From positions 1,178,001 through 1,242,000 of the forward strand of contig NZ_CP147917.1 in assembly GCF_039645965.1 (NCBI RefSeq): DNA of 64,000 nucleotides, in the 5' to 3' direction. The DNA is from Sulfurimonas sp. HSL3-2 (lineage in GTDB: Bacteria > Campylobacterota > Campylobacteria > Campylobacterales > Sulfurimonadaceae). A model generated the notes under the pieces. That model was not told the origin of the DNA. It saw only the letters and a program-made list of their open reading frames with translations, and did not search any database. Shown piece after piece: positions 38,160 to 47,778 of this stretch; positions within the stretch are counted from its first letter, which is position 1, and each line of letters begins with the position of its first letter. Made by a program: the position numbers and the translations under genes.

Positions 38160-39552
38160 TAGTGTCACTAAAACAAAAAGAGAGTTCAAACCTCTAAAAG
38201 AGGGAGAAGTGTCTCTGTATGTCTGCGGACCCACAGTATATGACGACGCTCACTTGGGACATGCAAAAAGTGCACTTGTCTTTGACCTGCTCTCCCGCGT
38301 TTTAAGAGCCCAAGGCTATCATGTAAAATACGCTAGAAACATCACTGATATCGATGACAAGATCATAAAAAAAGCGCAAGAACTCGGCGTAAGTATCAAA
38401 GAGATCACGGACAAATATACTGAAGCTTACCATGCAGACATGGCTCATCTGGGAATAAAAAGACCTGACATAGAACCAAAGGCGACAGAATCACTTGATG
38501 CGATGTTCAAGATGATACAAGACCTTATAGACAAAGGGCACGCTTATCAGATAAGTAACGGTGACGTCTATTTCGATACACAAAGCGACAATAAATACCT
38601 AAGCATCTCGCACAGAGTCCAAGATGAGGATGAAAAGCAAAACCGCGTCGCAAACTCTGAGGAGAAAAAGAACAGCGCGGACTTTGCTCTTTGGAAAAGC
38701 GTGAATGACGGCGATGTCAGTTTTGATTCTCCGTTTGGAAAAGGTCGTCCGGGATGGCACTTGGAATGTTCTGCGATGATAGAGAAGCATCTCGTGGATG
38801 AGCCTACATGTAAGTATGCCATAGACATCCACGGAGGCGGAGCCGACCTGCTCTTTCCTCACCACGAAAACGAAGCAGCACAGACAAGATGTTCTACAAA
38901 CCATGAGATAGCCGCTTACTGGATGCATAACGGCTTTGTAAACATAGACGGTGAAAAGATGAGTAAGAGTCTGGGTAACAGCTTTTTTATCAAAGACGCC
39001 CTCAAAGCGTATGACGGAGAGGTACTTCGTTTTTACCTTCTCTCGACGCATTACAGAGGCAACTTTAACTTCAATGAAGAGGATCTTATCGCTTCAAAAA
39101 AACGTCTTGACAAGCTTTACAGACTGAAAAAACGCCTTTTTGGCTTAGAGGTTCACTTAGATGCAGACACAGCTTTTAAAACAAAACTGCTTGACGCGCT
39201 CAAAGATGATCTGAACATCTCACAGGCACTTTCCGTCATAGATGAGATGGTATCTACCGTCAATGAGACACTTGACACTCCGGGCAAACATAAAGAACTT
39301 AAACGCGAAGCCGTCATCGACTTAGCTTACATAGAAGAAGTTCTCGGATTCGGCGTAAAAAACCCGTTTGAATACTTTCAGACAGGGGTAGACAAAGAGA
39401 CTAAAGAGACTATACACGAACTGATAGAAAAACGAAATGAAGCTAAAAAAGTCAAGGACTTTGAAGCATCAGACCGCCTCAGAGACGAGATACTCAGCTT
39501 CGGTGTTTCCATCATGGACACTCCGCAAGGCACTTTCTGGGAGAAAGTGTAA
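38146..39552 (+). CDS. cysS: cysteinyl-tRNA synthetase
   Basis: A 468-residue class I synthetase. Zinc ligand Cys-27 precedes the HIGH-type motif HLGH (36-39), HGGGADLLFPHHENEAAQ follows, and KMSKS is at 271-275. It charges tRNA-Cys. It starts inside the end of murJ. Confidence 0.96.
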   Translation: MVIFDSVTKTKREFKPLKEGEVSLYVCGPTVYDDAHLGHAKSALVFDLLSRVLRAQGYHVKYARNITDIDDKIIKKAQELGVSIKEITDKYTEAYHADMAHLGIKRPDIEPKATESLDAMFKMIQDLIDKGHAYQISNGDVYFDTQSDNKYLSISHRVQDEDEKQNRVANSEEKKNSADFALWKSVNDGDVSFDSPFGKGRPGWHLECSAMIEKHLVDEPTCKYAIDIHGGGADLLFPHHENEAAQTRCSTNHEIAAYWMHNGFVNIDGEKMSKSLGNSFFIKDALKAYDGEVLRFYLLSTHYRGNFNFNEEDLIASKKRLDKLYRLKKRLFGLEVHLDADTAFKTKLLDALKDDLNISQALSVIDEMVSTVNETLDTPGKHKELKREAVIDLAYIEEVLGFGVKNPFEYFQTGVDKETKETIHELIEKRNEAKKVKDFEASDRLRDEILSFGVSIMDTPQGTFWEKV

Positions 39553-39573
39553 TCCTTGCCTAAAAGCCTTACT

Positions 39574-39613
39574 TGAAGGGCTTAGCTAAAGTTTACCTTT
39601 TTTTTTGTATAAT
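39574..39613 (+). promoter_or_regulatory. cysS 3' hairpin and pyrD promoter
   Basis: A weak stem (AAGCC/GGCTT) is followed by nine T residues (39598-39606) and then TATAAT (39608-39613), 34 bases before pyrD. A T-tract directly upstream of -10 without a -35 is typical of Campylobacterota promoters; the T-run may also serve termination after cysS. Confidence 0.45.
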
Positions 39614-39647
39614 CACGTACTTTATAAACTGAATGGATGACTGATTT

Positions 39648-40706
39648 ATGATAAATTATGAGATGATAAAACCTTTGTTATTTAAACTAGAGCCTGAAAA
39701 TGCACACCATTTAGCTGAATACTTTTTAAGAATGCCCAACATCTGCCCGAACCTGTTCAACGGCTTCTTAAACGATCATTTCATAACCAGTCCTGTTCTA
39801 CAGCAGAAGGTGTTTGGAATCGACTTTTTAAACCCTATCGGTCTAGGGGCAGGATTTGATAAAAATGCCACTATGATACGCGGTATCCAGGCACTTGGTT
39901 TCGGTTTTACGGAGATAGGAACACTTACTCCAAAACCCCAACCTGGCAATCCGAAACCGAGAATGTTCCGCCATATAGAGGAAGAATCTCTTCAAAACGC
40001 GATGGGCTTTAATAATGACGGTCTTTTAAAAGCACAAAAAAGACTGCAACAAAGATATCCGTTCTCAACGCCTATCGGGATCAACATCGGAAAGAACAAG
40101 ACGACATCCGAGCGTGATGCGATAAGCGACTATACGACGCTTATCAAAGCGCTTCACGAGCTTGGAGATTACATCGTCATCAATATCTCTTCTCCAAATA
40201 CGCCGGGTCTTAGAGACCTTCAAAATGAAGAGTTCATCACATCTCTTTTCGCTGAGGCAAAAGAGCTGACGAATAAGCCGATTTTGCTAAAGATAGCTCC
40301 CGATATGAGTGAAGCCCAAGCGGTCGATCTGACAAGTCTTGCAGTTGAAAAAGGTGCCGACGGGATCATCGCTACAAACACGACGATCGACTACTCTTTA
40401 GTAAAAGAACCTAAAGATATCGGCGGACTCAGCGGTGCAGTCTTAAAACAAAAAAGTTTTGAGATATTCGACGCTGTCGCAAAAGAGCTGTTTGGAAAGA
40501 CTACACTTATATCTGTCGGCGGGATAGACTCTGCTGAGGAAGCATATAGACGTATCAAAGCGGGTGCATCTTTAGTACAGATATACAGCGGTCTAGTGTT
40601 TCACGGTCCCGATATGATAAGAGACATAAACCTTGAACTGATCAACCTTATCCAAGCGGATAAATATACAAATATCACTCAGGCGATCGGTGCAGACAGA
40701 AAATGA
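39648..40706 (+). CDS. pyrD: dihydroorotate dehydrogenase (quinone)
   Basis: A 352-residue class 2 enzyme with the N-terminal membrane-associated extension. FMN/orotate motifs include GLGAGFDKNA, INIGKNKTT and NISSPNTPGLRDLQ, with the catalytic Ser in the last, plus SVGGIDSAEEAYRRI near the C-terminus. It oxidises dihydroorotate to orotate and passes electrons to quinone. It overlaps the M16 peptidase gene by 4 bases. Confidence 0.95.
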   Translation: MINYEMIKPLLFKLEPENAHHLAEYFLRMPNICPNLFNGFLNDHFITSPVLQQKVFGIDFLNPIGLGAGFDKNATMIRGIQALGFGFTEIGTLTPKPQPGNPKPRMFRHIEEESLQNAMGFNNDGLLKAQKRLQQRYPFSTPIGINIGKNKTTSERDAISDYTTLIKALHELGDYIVINISSPNTPGLRDLQNEEFITSLFAEAKELTNKPILLKIAPDMSEAQAVDLTSLAVEKGADGIIATNTTIDYSLVKEPKDIGGLSGAVLKQKSFEIFDAVAKELFGKTTLISVGGIDSAEEAYRRIKAGASLVQIYSGLVFHGPDMIRDINLELINLIQADKYTNITQAIGADRK

Positions 40707-42082
40707 GAACTATATTTGCAATCATTGCAGTCTTAGCTATTGCCATGACGATAGCATATAATATAAAAGATACAAAATCACAGATAAAAGAGAGCAAAGT
40801 GAGTAAAAAAAATAAAAATTCATCACTTCCGGAGTATGAAACAAAAACATTAGAAAACGGCTTACAGATAGTCGTGATCCCTATGCATAACGATTCAAAC
40901 GTCATCTCTACCGATATCTTTTATAAAGTCGGCAGTAGAAATGAGATCATGGGTAAAACAGGTATCGCACACATGCTTGAGCACATGAACTTCAAATCGA
41001 CTAAAAACCTGGCTGCGGGTGAGTTCGACAAAGAGGTAAAAAGTGTGGGCGGTGTAAACAACGCATCGACTGGGTTTGACTTTACGCACTACTACATCAA
41101 GTCAAGCACCCAAAACCTTGGCAAGTCACTCTCTCTTTTTGCAGAGCTGATGAAGAACCTGAATCTCAAAGATGACGAGTTCCAGCCTGAGCGTAATGTC
41201 GTAGCAGAAGAGAGACGTTGGAGAACGGATAACAATCCTCTTGGATATTTATATTTCAGACTCTTTAACAACGCGTATGTCTACCATTCATACCACTGGA
41301 CGCCGATCGGTTTTATGAACGATATCCAGACATGGACTCTAAAAGATATCCAAGATTTTCATAAGACATACTATCAGCCGAAAAATGCCATCCTGATCGT
41401 TACGGGTGACGTAAAAGCGGATGATGTCTTTAAAGCTGCCAAAAAAGAGTTCGAACAGATCAAAAACAGTGTTGTGATCCCTGAAGTCAAGTTCATCGAA
41501 CCTGAACAGGATGGTCCAAAAAGAGTAACGATCTATAAAGAGAGCGAAGTTGAGATGGTCGCGATCGCGTTTCATATCCCGAACTTTCAAGATCCTGACC
41601 AGATCAAGCTTTCAGCTATCAGCGAGATGCTAAGCAGCGGTAAAAGTTCAAGACTTTATTCTGAGCTTGTAGATAAAAAACATCTTGTAAACCAGATCTA
41701 TGCTTACAACATGGAAAACAAAGATCCGGGAATATTCCTGTTTTTAGCATCATGTAATCCGGGTGTAAAAGCGGAAGATGTCGAAAAAGAGATACTCTCA
41801 CAAATAGAACTTATGAAAGAGAAAAAAGTCTCTCAAGCAGAACTTGACAAAGTGAAGATAAATACAAAATCCGAGTTTATCTACTCGCTGGAAAGCTCTA
41901 CATCTGTAGCAAACCTCTATGGAAGCTATCTTGCCCGCGGAGATATAAAACCGCTAGAAGAGTATGAAGAATCGATTAACAAGCTTAACGTTGATGATAT
42001 ACAAAAAGCAGCGCAAAAATATTTTGACTTTTCAAAATCAACGACAGTGATATTAAGAAAACAACCTCAAGGAGAGAAATAG
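40703..42082 (+). CDS. M16-family zinc peptidase
   Basis: A 459-residue peptidase. The inverted zinc motif HxxEH is H90-M-L-E93-H94 and the third ligand is in ERNVVAEERRWR. A hydrophobic N-terminus (about 3-20) suggests export or membrane anchoring. This is a single M16 unit of about 450 residues, so it may act as a dimer. Substrate unknown. It lies 1 base before dapA, in an order I recall from C. jejuni. Confidence 0.88.
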   Translation: MRTIFAIIAVLAIAMTIAYNIKDTKSQIKESKVSKKNKNSSLPEYETKTLENGLQIVVIPMHNDSNVISTDIFYKVGSRNEIMGKTGIAHMLEHMNFKSTKNLAAGEFDKEVKSVGGVNNASTGFDFTHYYIKSSTQNLGKSLSLFAELMKNLNLKDDEFQPERNVVAEERRWRTDNNPLGYLYFRLFNNAYVYHSYHWTPIGFMNDIQTWTLKDIQDFHKTYYQPKNAILIVTGDVKADDVFKAAKKEFEQIKNSVVIPEVKFIEPEQDGPKRVTIYKESEVEMVAIAFHIPNFQDPDQIKLSAISEMLSSGKSSRLYSELVDKKHLVNQIYAYNMENKDPGIFLFLASCNPGVKAEDVEKEILSQIELMKEKKVSQAELDKVKINTKSEFIYSLESSTSVANLYGSYLARGDIKPLEEYEESINKLNVDDIQKAAQKYFDFSKSTTVILRKQPQGEK

Positions 42083-42083
42083 T

Positions 42084-42977
42084 ATGAATATAGTAACCGG
42101 TTCTACGACCGCACTTATCACCCCGTTTAGAAACGGGAAACTAGACGAGCAAAGCTTTGCCGCACTGATCAAACGTCAGATAGACAACGGCATCGATGCA
42201 GTTTGCCCGGTCGGAACTACGGGAGAGAGTGCTACTCTTACACATGATGAAGACAGAAGATGTATGGAGATCGCCGTAGAAGTATGTAAAGGTACAAATA
42301 CAAAAGTCCTGGCAGGTGCAGGAAGCAACTCGACTGCAGAAGCGATACAAACGGCTAAGACTGCACAAGAATGCGGTGTCGATGCGATCTTCTCAGTAAG
42401 TCCATACTATAATAAACCATCTCAAGAGGGACTTTATCAACACTATAAAGCCATAGCCGAGTCGGTACCAGAGTTACCGTTTATGCTTTATAATGTTCCG
42501 GGACGTACAGGTGTTGATATCCAAGCAGATACTGTGATAAGACTTTTTGACGATGTAAAGAACATCTACGGTATCAAAGAAGCGACAGGGAGTATTGAAA
42601 GAACAATAGAACTTCTTTCTCTTAGACCGGAGCTTAAAGTGTTCAGCGGTGACGATGCGATCGACTATCCTATTTTGGCAAATGGTGGTGCGGGTATTAC
42701 ATCAGTTACCAGCAACCTGCTTCCTGACCTTAAAAGTGACCTTGTAAAAAAAGCGTTAGCAGGTGACTTTGCAGGTTCAAAAGCTATCAACGATATGCTT
42801 TATCCTATAAACAAAGTCTTGTTTATAGAATCAAATCCTGTCATGATAAAAGCTGCGATGTATGTAGCAGGACTCATAGACACGTTAGAGTACAGGCTTC
42901 CGCTTGTAGCACCAAGTGTCGAAAATATGAAAAAACTTGAATCTGTTATGAAAAACTATACTATCAAAGGACTGTAA
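42084..42977 (+). CDS. dapA: 4-hydroxy-tetrahydrodipicolinate synthase
   Basis: A 297-residue class I aldolase. GTTGESATL near 45 is the pyruvate-binding motif, YNVPGRTG is present, and the Schiff-base Lys lies in YGIKEATGS near 162. It starts the lysine/diaminopimelate branch and so feeds peptidoglycan. It overlaps the next gene by one base. Confidence 0.95.
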   Translation: MNIVTGSTTALITPFRNGKLDEQSFAALIKRQIDNGIDAVCPVGTTGESATLTHDEDRRCMEIAVEVCKGTNTKVLAGAGSNSTAEAIQTAKTAQECGVDAIFSVSPYYNKPSQEGLYQHYKAIAESVPELPFMLYNVPGRTGVDIQADTVIRLFDDVKNIYGIKEATGSIERTIELLSLRPELKVFSGDDAIDYPILANGGAGITSVTSNLLPDLKSDLVKKALAGDFAGSKAINDMLYPINKVLFIESNPVMIKAAMYVAGLIDTLEYRLPLVAPSVENMKKLESVMKNYTIKGL

Positions 42978-43747
42978 TGTTAAAAGGAAAAACTCTATTT
43001 ATTAGTGGTGGAACTCGTGGTATCGGAAAAGCTATCGTTTATGCTTTTGCTAAAGAGGGTTGTGATGTAGCATTTACTTATGCTTCAAGTGCAGATACTG
43101 CAAATGAGATGGTCGCTGATATCGAATCTAACTGCGGTGTAAAAGCGAGAGCTTACAAACTGAATATTTTAGAGCCTGAGACTTATAAAGATGTTTATGA
43201 ACTGTTTGACCAAGATTTCCAAAGACTGGATTTCTTCATCTCAAACGCTATTATCTCCGGACGTGCAGTCGTTGGCGGATTCGGTCCGTTTATGCGTCTT
43301 AAACCAAAAGGTCTGAACAACATCTATATAGCTACAGTCGATGCTTTCGTTGTAGGTGCACAGGAAGCTGCTAAGAGAATGGAAAAAGTCGGAGGCGGAA
43401 GCATCATAAGCATGAGTTCTACCGGTAACCTTGTATACACTCCAAACTATGCAGGTCACGGAACGAATAAAGCGGCAGTTGAAGCGATGGTGCGTTATGC
43501 AGCAGCGGAACTAGGTGAAAAAGGGATCCGTGTAAACGCTGTAAGCGGCGGCCCGATCGATACTGATGCATTAAAAGCATTCCCTAACTACGAGGAAGTA
43601 AAAAGCGAAGTCGTATCTCGTTCTCCGCTTAGCCGTATGGGTGAAGCTGAAGATCTTACAGGAGCATGTCTGTTCCTATGTTCAAACGCTTCATCATGGA
43701 TGACGGGTCAAACTGTCGTTATCGACGGCGGGACAACATTTCAATAA
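42977..43747 (+). CDS. fabL: FabL-type enoyl-ACP reductase
   Basis: A 256-residue short-chain dehydrogenase with GGTRGIGKA near the N-terminus. It lacks the classical YxxxK pair; instead Tyr-158 and Lys-165 have the Yx6K spacing of enoyl-ACP reductases. NAVSGGPIDTDALKAFPNYE closely resembles Bacillus FabL. It should reduce enoyl-ACP in fatty-acid synthesis. Databases may label it a generic SDR. It follows dapA with a one-base overlap. Confidence 0.75.
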   Translation: MLKGKTLFISGGTRGIGKAIVYAFAKEGCDVAFTYASSADTANEMVADIESNCGVKARAYKLNILEPETYKDVYELFDQDFQRLDFFISNAIISGRAVVGGFGPFMRLKPKGLNNIYIATVDAFVVGAQEAAKRMEKVGGGSIISMSSTGNLVYTPNYAGHGTNKAAVEAMVRYAAAELGEKGIRVNAVSGGPIDTDALKAFPNYEEVKSEVVSRSPLSRMGEAEDLTGACLFLCSNASSWMTGQTVVIDGGTTFQ

Positions 43748-43754
43748 ATAGAAC

Positions 43755-43779
43755 GTAAGAGGAACAAAGTCCCTCTTAC
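43755..43779 (+). terminator. hairpin after fabL
   Basis: An 8-bp perfect stem GTAAGAGG/CCTCTTAC with a 9-base loop, 7 bases after the fabL stop. No T-run follows, so termination is not certain. Confidence 0.4.
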
Positions 43780-43835
43780 AAAGACTCTACCTCTACCCTA
43801 ATCCACAAATACTATCTTTGTATTATTTAAAAAGA

Positions 43836-44894
43836 TTACTTTTGTCTAAACACCCATAAATGACTGTACCAGTACCATTTACCATCTTCGGCTTTTGCAG
43901 TACATGTGTAGTGATCACGCGGAAGTTTTAGTCTTTTTCTTGATTTTATCTCCACTTCTGTATCAGATATCCACTTCATATCTATTTTATCACCGTTTGA
44001 TTTATAACACAGCATATCTTTATGCGGTTCTTTTAACTTGATGCGAAGCGTCGGTGGATTATTGCCCTTTAGCATCGTTTCTTCCGGTTTAATAGATACA
44101 ATAGGCAGAGGAACCGTATTTAACTTTAATAAAAAACCTTTTTTTGTAGCGTATGTCTCAGACATTGGAAACCTTGGGACTCTTGTCAATAAAGTATCTT
44201 TTCCAAAAGGACCGGAAACCTGAGATATCCCCACATAATCCATACTTACAAGTAATCTCTCAAGCTCTACGCTGTACTCTCCAAACGGATATGCAAGCAT
44301 TTTTGGATTTGTATTTACACTCTCACCCAACTCTTTACGCATCTTGTCATCTGCTTTTTCGATCTCTTTTCTTACACGTTTATCCCACTGCTCTTTGTTT
44401 TCAGATCTTTTCTGTGTCAGATAAGCATGAGAATATGTATGGTTTGCAAAGTATGCGCCGTGAGCACTCATCTCGCGCATCTGATCCCAGGTCATATAGC
44501 GTTTTGATTTATGGATAACGGGCATCGTATTTACAAACACCGTAAAAGGAAAGTTCTTCTTTTTTAACATTGGATAAGCGTTGGTATAAACAGTCACATA
44601 AGCATCATCCATACAGATCGCGACTGTTTTTGGAGGAATGTTTTTATTCTCTTTCATATAGTTGACTATCTTAGACAGAGGCCAGACGTTATAATTATTA
44701 TCTTTTAGATAATCCAATTGATACGCGAACTGCTCAAGACGGATATTTGTAGAGGGATATTTTGTTTCACCGAACCGATGATAGGTAAAGACAACCGCAT
44801 AGTTGCTATCTTCACTATTTTTATCGGTAGCAGCTGCAAATAAAAGAGTTTCAAATAGATATAAAAAAAACAAAAAAGATGTAACTAACTTCAT
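43836..44894 (-). CDS. exported polysaccharide deacetylase family protein
   Basis: A 352-residue protein with a signal peptide (about 1-22). The deacetylase core has TYHRFG, the catalytic/metal pair in CMDDAY (about 94-99) and the metal motif NHTYSHAYL. YPFGEYS is the later motif. It probably removes acetyl groups from a periplasmic or surface glycan; after about residue 240 there is a separate beta-rich region. A GGAAGG ribosome site precedes the ATG. Single gene. Confidence 0.87.
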   Translation of the reverse strand: MKLVTSFLFFLYLFETLLFAAATDKNSEDSNYAVVFTYHRFGETKYPSTNIRLEQFAYQLDYLKDNNYNVWPLSKIVNYMKENKNIPPKTVAICMDDAYVTVYTNAYPMLKKKNFPFTVFVNTMPVIHKSKRYMTWDQMREMSAHGAYFANHTYSHAYLTQKRSENKEQWDKRVRKEIEKADDKMRKELGESVNTNPKMLAYPFGEYSVELERLLVSMDYVGISQVSGPFGKDTLLTRVPRFPMSETYATKKGFLLKLNTVPLPIVSIKPEETMLKGNNPPTLRIKLKEPHKDMLCYKSNGDKIDMKWISDTEVEIKSRKRLKLPRDHYTCTAKAEDGKWYWYSHLWVFRQK

Positions 44895-45059
44895 TCAACG
44901 GACCTTCCTATATAAAGTTTGTTCCATATAGTATCATTAAGAGGTAAGATATTTTATTAAATAGTTTTTTTATTATGAATTTATATCATGGGGAAAATGA
45001 TCATCTCCCTTGAATATCTGAAGTTTTCAAGAGTGTGAGATCTTTATATGTCTCATACG

Positions 45060-45086
45060 ATAATCTCCAAATAGCTTGGAGATTAT
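45060..45086 (-). terminator. strong hairpin after cytochrome c gene
   Basis: A perfect 11-bp stem ATAATCTCCAA/TTGGAGATTAT with a 5-base loop, 9 bases after the cytochrome stop. No long T-run follows on the minus strand. Confidence 0.5.
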
Positions 45087-45095
45087 ATGTTCTTA

Positions 45096-45488
45096 CTACC
45101 AGCCTCTTGTTATTGCGTGGCAGTGTGTACAACTACGGACTACACCAGAGTAAGCGTCAGAAGCATTAACGATGCTACCCTCTTTTACGTAATCTTTCAT
45201 CGTCTCTAAATAAAGATTTAAATTTTTTGTGCTGATATAAGCTATTTTAGAAAATTTCTTTTTTTCTTGTGGTAAAAAAGATGCAGCAGACTTTTCATCA
45301 TGAAAGACATTGTTTGCTTTAGTGATTTTTTCAATACCGCTTAATATAGAGTCTTTATTGTTATATAAGAAACCGTCTTGAACTTCTACTAAACCATCTC
45401 TCATGTCTTTCATACTTACCTGAATATTATCACTTGCCTGTAATCCAAGTGCTGCAAACAAGCTCAAACCTACTAATACTTTTCTCAT
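45096..45488 (-). CDS. small periplasmic monohaem cytochrome c
   Basis: A 130-residue exported protein (signal peptide about 1-18). Its single haem site CTHCH (120-124) is very near the C-terminus and is preceded by helices, as in the cytochrome c'-like four-helix family. It may carry electrons or bind a gas ligand; the partner is unknown. It diverges from a PAS/chemoreceptor pair that probably senses redox state. Confidence 0.82.
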   Translation of the reverse strand: MRKVLVGLSLFAALGLQASDNIQVSMKDMRDGLVEVQDGFLYNNKDSILSGIEKITKANNVFHDEKSAASFLPQEKKKFSKIAYISTKNLNLYLETMKDYVKEGSIVNASDAYSGVVRSCTHCHAITRGW

Positions 45489-45581
45489 CCAATCATCCTT
45501 ATATTTTTATACTAACTATGTTATCAAAAATTATATTAAAAATAAATTGTATTCTTGAAATTAATTTGATAAAAACATGCA

Positions 45582-45669
45582 TTTATCACATATATTTAAC
45601 AATATATACCAAAATACATTACAAAAAGTAACAGCATAACAAATAATACCCATTTTGCTTTATCACATA
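45582..45669. repeat. two direct copies of an 11-bp word in a divergent gap
   Basis: TTTATCACATA occurs at 45582-45592 and 45659-45669 in the 233-base AT-rich gap between the cytochrome and PAS genes. Around the first copy, TGATAAA and TTTATCA also form an inverted repeat. These could be operator sites; no more can be said. Confidence 0.4.
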
Positions 45670-45721
45670 ATTATTCGTGAATATGAATAGAGTTAATATG
45701 ATTAGACAGCAAGGAGTGACC

Positions 45722-46231
45722 ATGCCAAAACCTAATCCGACGCAGACTGAGCGTTCTTTAAATAATGATGATTTTATTGTCTCTAAAACAGATACCAAGG
45801 GCAAGATCATATATGGAAATAAAATATTTATTAAAATATCCGGTTACGGTGAATCCGAACTCATCGGACAGCCCCACTCTATTTTACGCCATCCGGATAT
45901 GCCCAAAGTGATCTTTCAACTTTTATGGCAGCGCATACAAAATAAACAAGAGATATTTGCCTATGTAAAAAATCTATGTAAAGACGGTGCATATTATTGG
46001 GTTTTTGCCAATGTGACGGTAACACAGGATGAAAAAGGCAATATTCGTGACTTTCACTCGGTTAGACGAAAACCCTCTCAAAAAGCGATGGAAACGATAC
46101 CAAACTTGTACAAAGAGCTCGTTTCTGCAGAGATATCCGGTGGCATTGATGCTTCGAGTAAACTGCTTGAGAAAATTCTAGATGAAAAAGGAGTTGATTA
46201 TGATAACTTTATCCTCAGCCTTCAACAATAG
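45722..46231 (+). CDS. PAS-domain energy-taxis protein (CetB/Aer-like)
   Basis: A 169-residue soluble protein with one PAS domain (about 15-130) bearing the Aer-type motif ILRHPDMPK; such domains commonly bind FAD. I start it at the ATG at 45722, which has an ideal AAGGAG site; an earlier ATG has none. It overlaps the following chemoreceptor gene by 32 bases. In C. jejuni, CetB (PAS) and CetA (signalling) work together in energy taxis; this pair matches that design. Confidence 0.82.
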   Translation: MPKPNPTQTERSLNNDDFIVSKTDTKGKIIYGNKIFIKISGYGESELIGQPHSILRHPDMPKVIFQLLWQRIQNKQEIFAYVKNLCKDGAYYWVFANVTVTQDEKGNIRDFHSVRRKPSQKAMETIPNLYKELVSAEISGGIDASSKLLEKILDEKGVDYDNFILSLQQ

Positions 46232-47657
46232 ACAGACCCTGCTTTACTTTTTACTTTCTCTCTTTGCGGCTGTACTACTTGGTGTTTACGTCTCTTGGGC
46301 GGCAGCTTTATTGATCATCGCTATCACTGTCGCCATACCGTTTATTTCGAATGCACCGGCTAAAGAGAATATCTATAAGGACAGTCTTATCCGCCAGATA
46401 CATGATGTCGTAGTAGAAGCAGGCAAAGGAAATCTCTCAAAACGCATAACAAATATCAATGAAGAGCATATGATGCAGGACGTCGCTTGGGGAGTCAATG
46501 ATATGCTAGATCAGATCGAACAGCTGATGCGTGATGTCAACTCATCGATTACCGCTTCAAATCATGGAAATGCAAAAAGGATAATATTTCAAGATGGGTA
46601 TAAAGGTGACTTTTCATCTATCTGTCCTAATCTAAATAAAGCGATCGAGTCAATAGCCAAAGCTCAAAAAGGAAATTTTAAAGCCCAACTTGCAAGAGAA
46701 TTTGAAAAAGCAAGCGGAGGTATTTCAAGCGGTTTAGCAGCTATTCAAAACGATATCATCAAAAACACCGGTTTTACTCAGACCATTAACAACTCAACTG
46801 TAGAGGTAGCACAAAAAGTAGAGAGTTCACAAAACAGTGTCTCGATCATCATCGAAAATATAGAGCACCTTTTAGAAAATATCAGCAACTCCAATACTGC
46901 GATCAACTCATTAAACGAAAGAACAAATGAGATCAATGCTATTGCAAGTCTTATTAAAGACATTGCAGACCAGACTAATCTTCTTGCTCTTAATGCAGCT
47001 ATAGAAGCGGCGCGTGCCGGTGAACACGGTCGCGGATTTGCTGTCGTTGCAGACGAAGTAAGAAAACTTGCCGAACGTACTCAAAAAGCGACTCAGGAGA
47101 TATCTATGACGCTTCAGACTCTGCAGCAAGAAGCAAACGACATCCTTACAAACTCAGAGAGCATGACCGAACTTGCTTCAAGTTCTAAAGAAAACGTCAA
47201 CAGTTTTGAAGATGTCATAAGCGATTTTTCTCAAACGGTCTCTGAGACGGCGACCATGTCTCAACTGATCAACAGTTCGCTTTTTACCACACTTGTTAAA
47301 GTCGATCATATTATCTTTAAACATAATGCTTACGCGACTGTATTTAATGAAGATGCCGAAAAAGCCGCTTCATTTGCAAATCATCATAACTGCAGAATGG
47401 GTAAATGGTACTATGAGGGTGACGGAAAAAGATTATTTTCTCATACAGAGGCTTATAAAAAAATGGAACTCCCTCATCAAAATGTCCATAACAGTGTGCA
47501 TCGTGCAGTCGAATGTGCTGTTAAAGGTAATTGTCTGTCACAAGAGAATTTTGACAAACTTATCGGTACTATGAAGATCATGGAAGACAACAGTCATCAG
47601 CTTTTTATCTATCTGGATGATATGGTAAAAGAAGCCAATCCGCATATCAAAATCTAA
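46200..47657 (+). CDS. chemoreceptor with C-terminal CZB zinc domain (CetA-like)
   Basis: About 485 residues. Two adjacent hydrophobic helices (about 10-50) have almost no periplasmic loop; a HAMP-like region, the receptor signalling hairpin ([20 protein letters not shown]) and a C-terminal CZB domain follow. CZB zinc ligands are visible: a His near 370, Cys in [13 protein letters not shown], and His in [17 protein letters not shown] use the ATG at 46200 with an AAGGAG site. Without its own sensor it probably reads the upstream PAS protein, while the zinc domain may add metal or oxidant sensing (inference). Confidence 0.88.
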   Translation: MITLSSAFNNRQTLLYFLLSLFAAVLLGVYVSWAAALLIIAITVAIPFISNAPAKENIYKDSLIRQIHDVVVEAGKGNLSKRITNINEEHMMQDVAWGVNDMLDQIEQLMRDVNSSITASNHGNAKRIIFQDGYKGDFSSICPNLNKAIESIAKAQKGNFKAQLAREFEKASGGISSGLAAIQNDIIKNTGFTQTINNSTVEVAQKVESSQNSVSIIIENIEHLLENISNSNTAINSLNERTNEINAIASLIKDIADQTNLLALNAAIEAARAGEHGRGFAVVADEVRKLAERTQKATQEISMTLQTLQQEANDILTNSESMTELASSSKENVNSFEDVISDFSQTVSETATMSQLINSSLFTTLVKVDHIIFKHNAYATVFNEDAEKAASFANHHNCRMGKWYYEGDGKRLFSHTEAYKKMELPHQNVHNSVHRAVECAVKGNCLSQENFDKLIGTMKIMEDNSHQLFIYLDDMVKEANPHIKI

Positions 47658-47673
47658 ATCACATACATTGTAA

Positions 47674-47708
47674 GCAGCAAACTCTTAAGATTTAAAAAAG
47701 TTTGCCGC
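47674..47708 (+). terminator. hairpin between chemoreceptor and pgsA
   Basis: GCAAACT/AGTTTGC with two further GC pairs beyond one mismatch. No T-run follows; TATACT just after it could be a -10 box for pgsA. Confidence 0.35.
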
Positions 47709-47778
47709 TATACTCCTAAAATCAAGTCCAAATAAGTAAGAACAAGCTAAAATCTCAAATAAAAAAAGAAGGACTTTT

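Noticed and set aside
43836-47657. Genomic island
   Set aside because: The single-gene units and AT-rich gaps looked island-like, but there is no integrase, tRNA, flanking repeat or obvious change in codon use.
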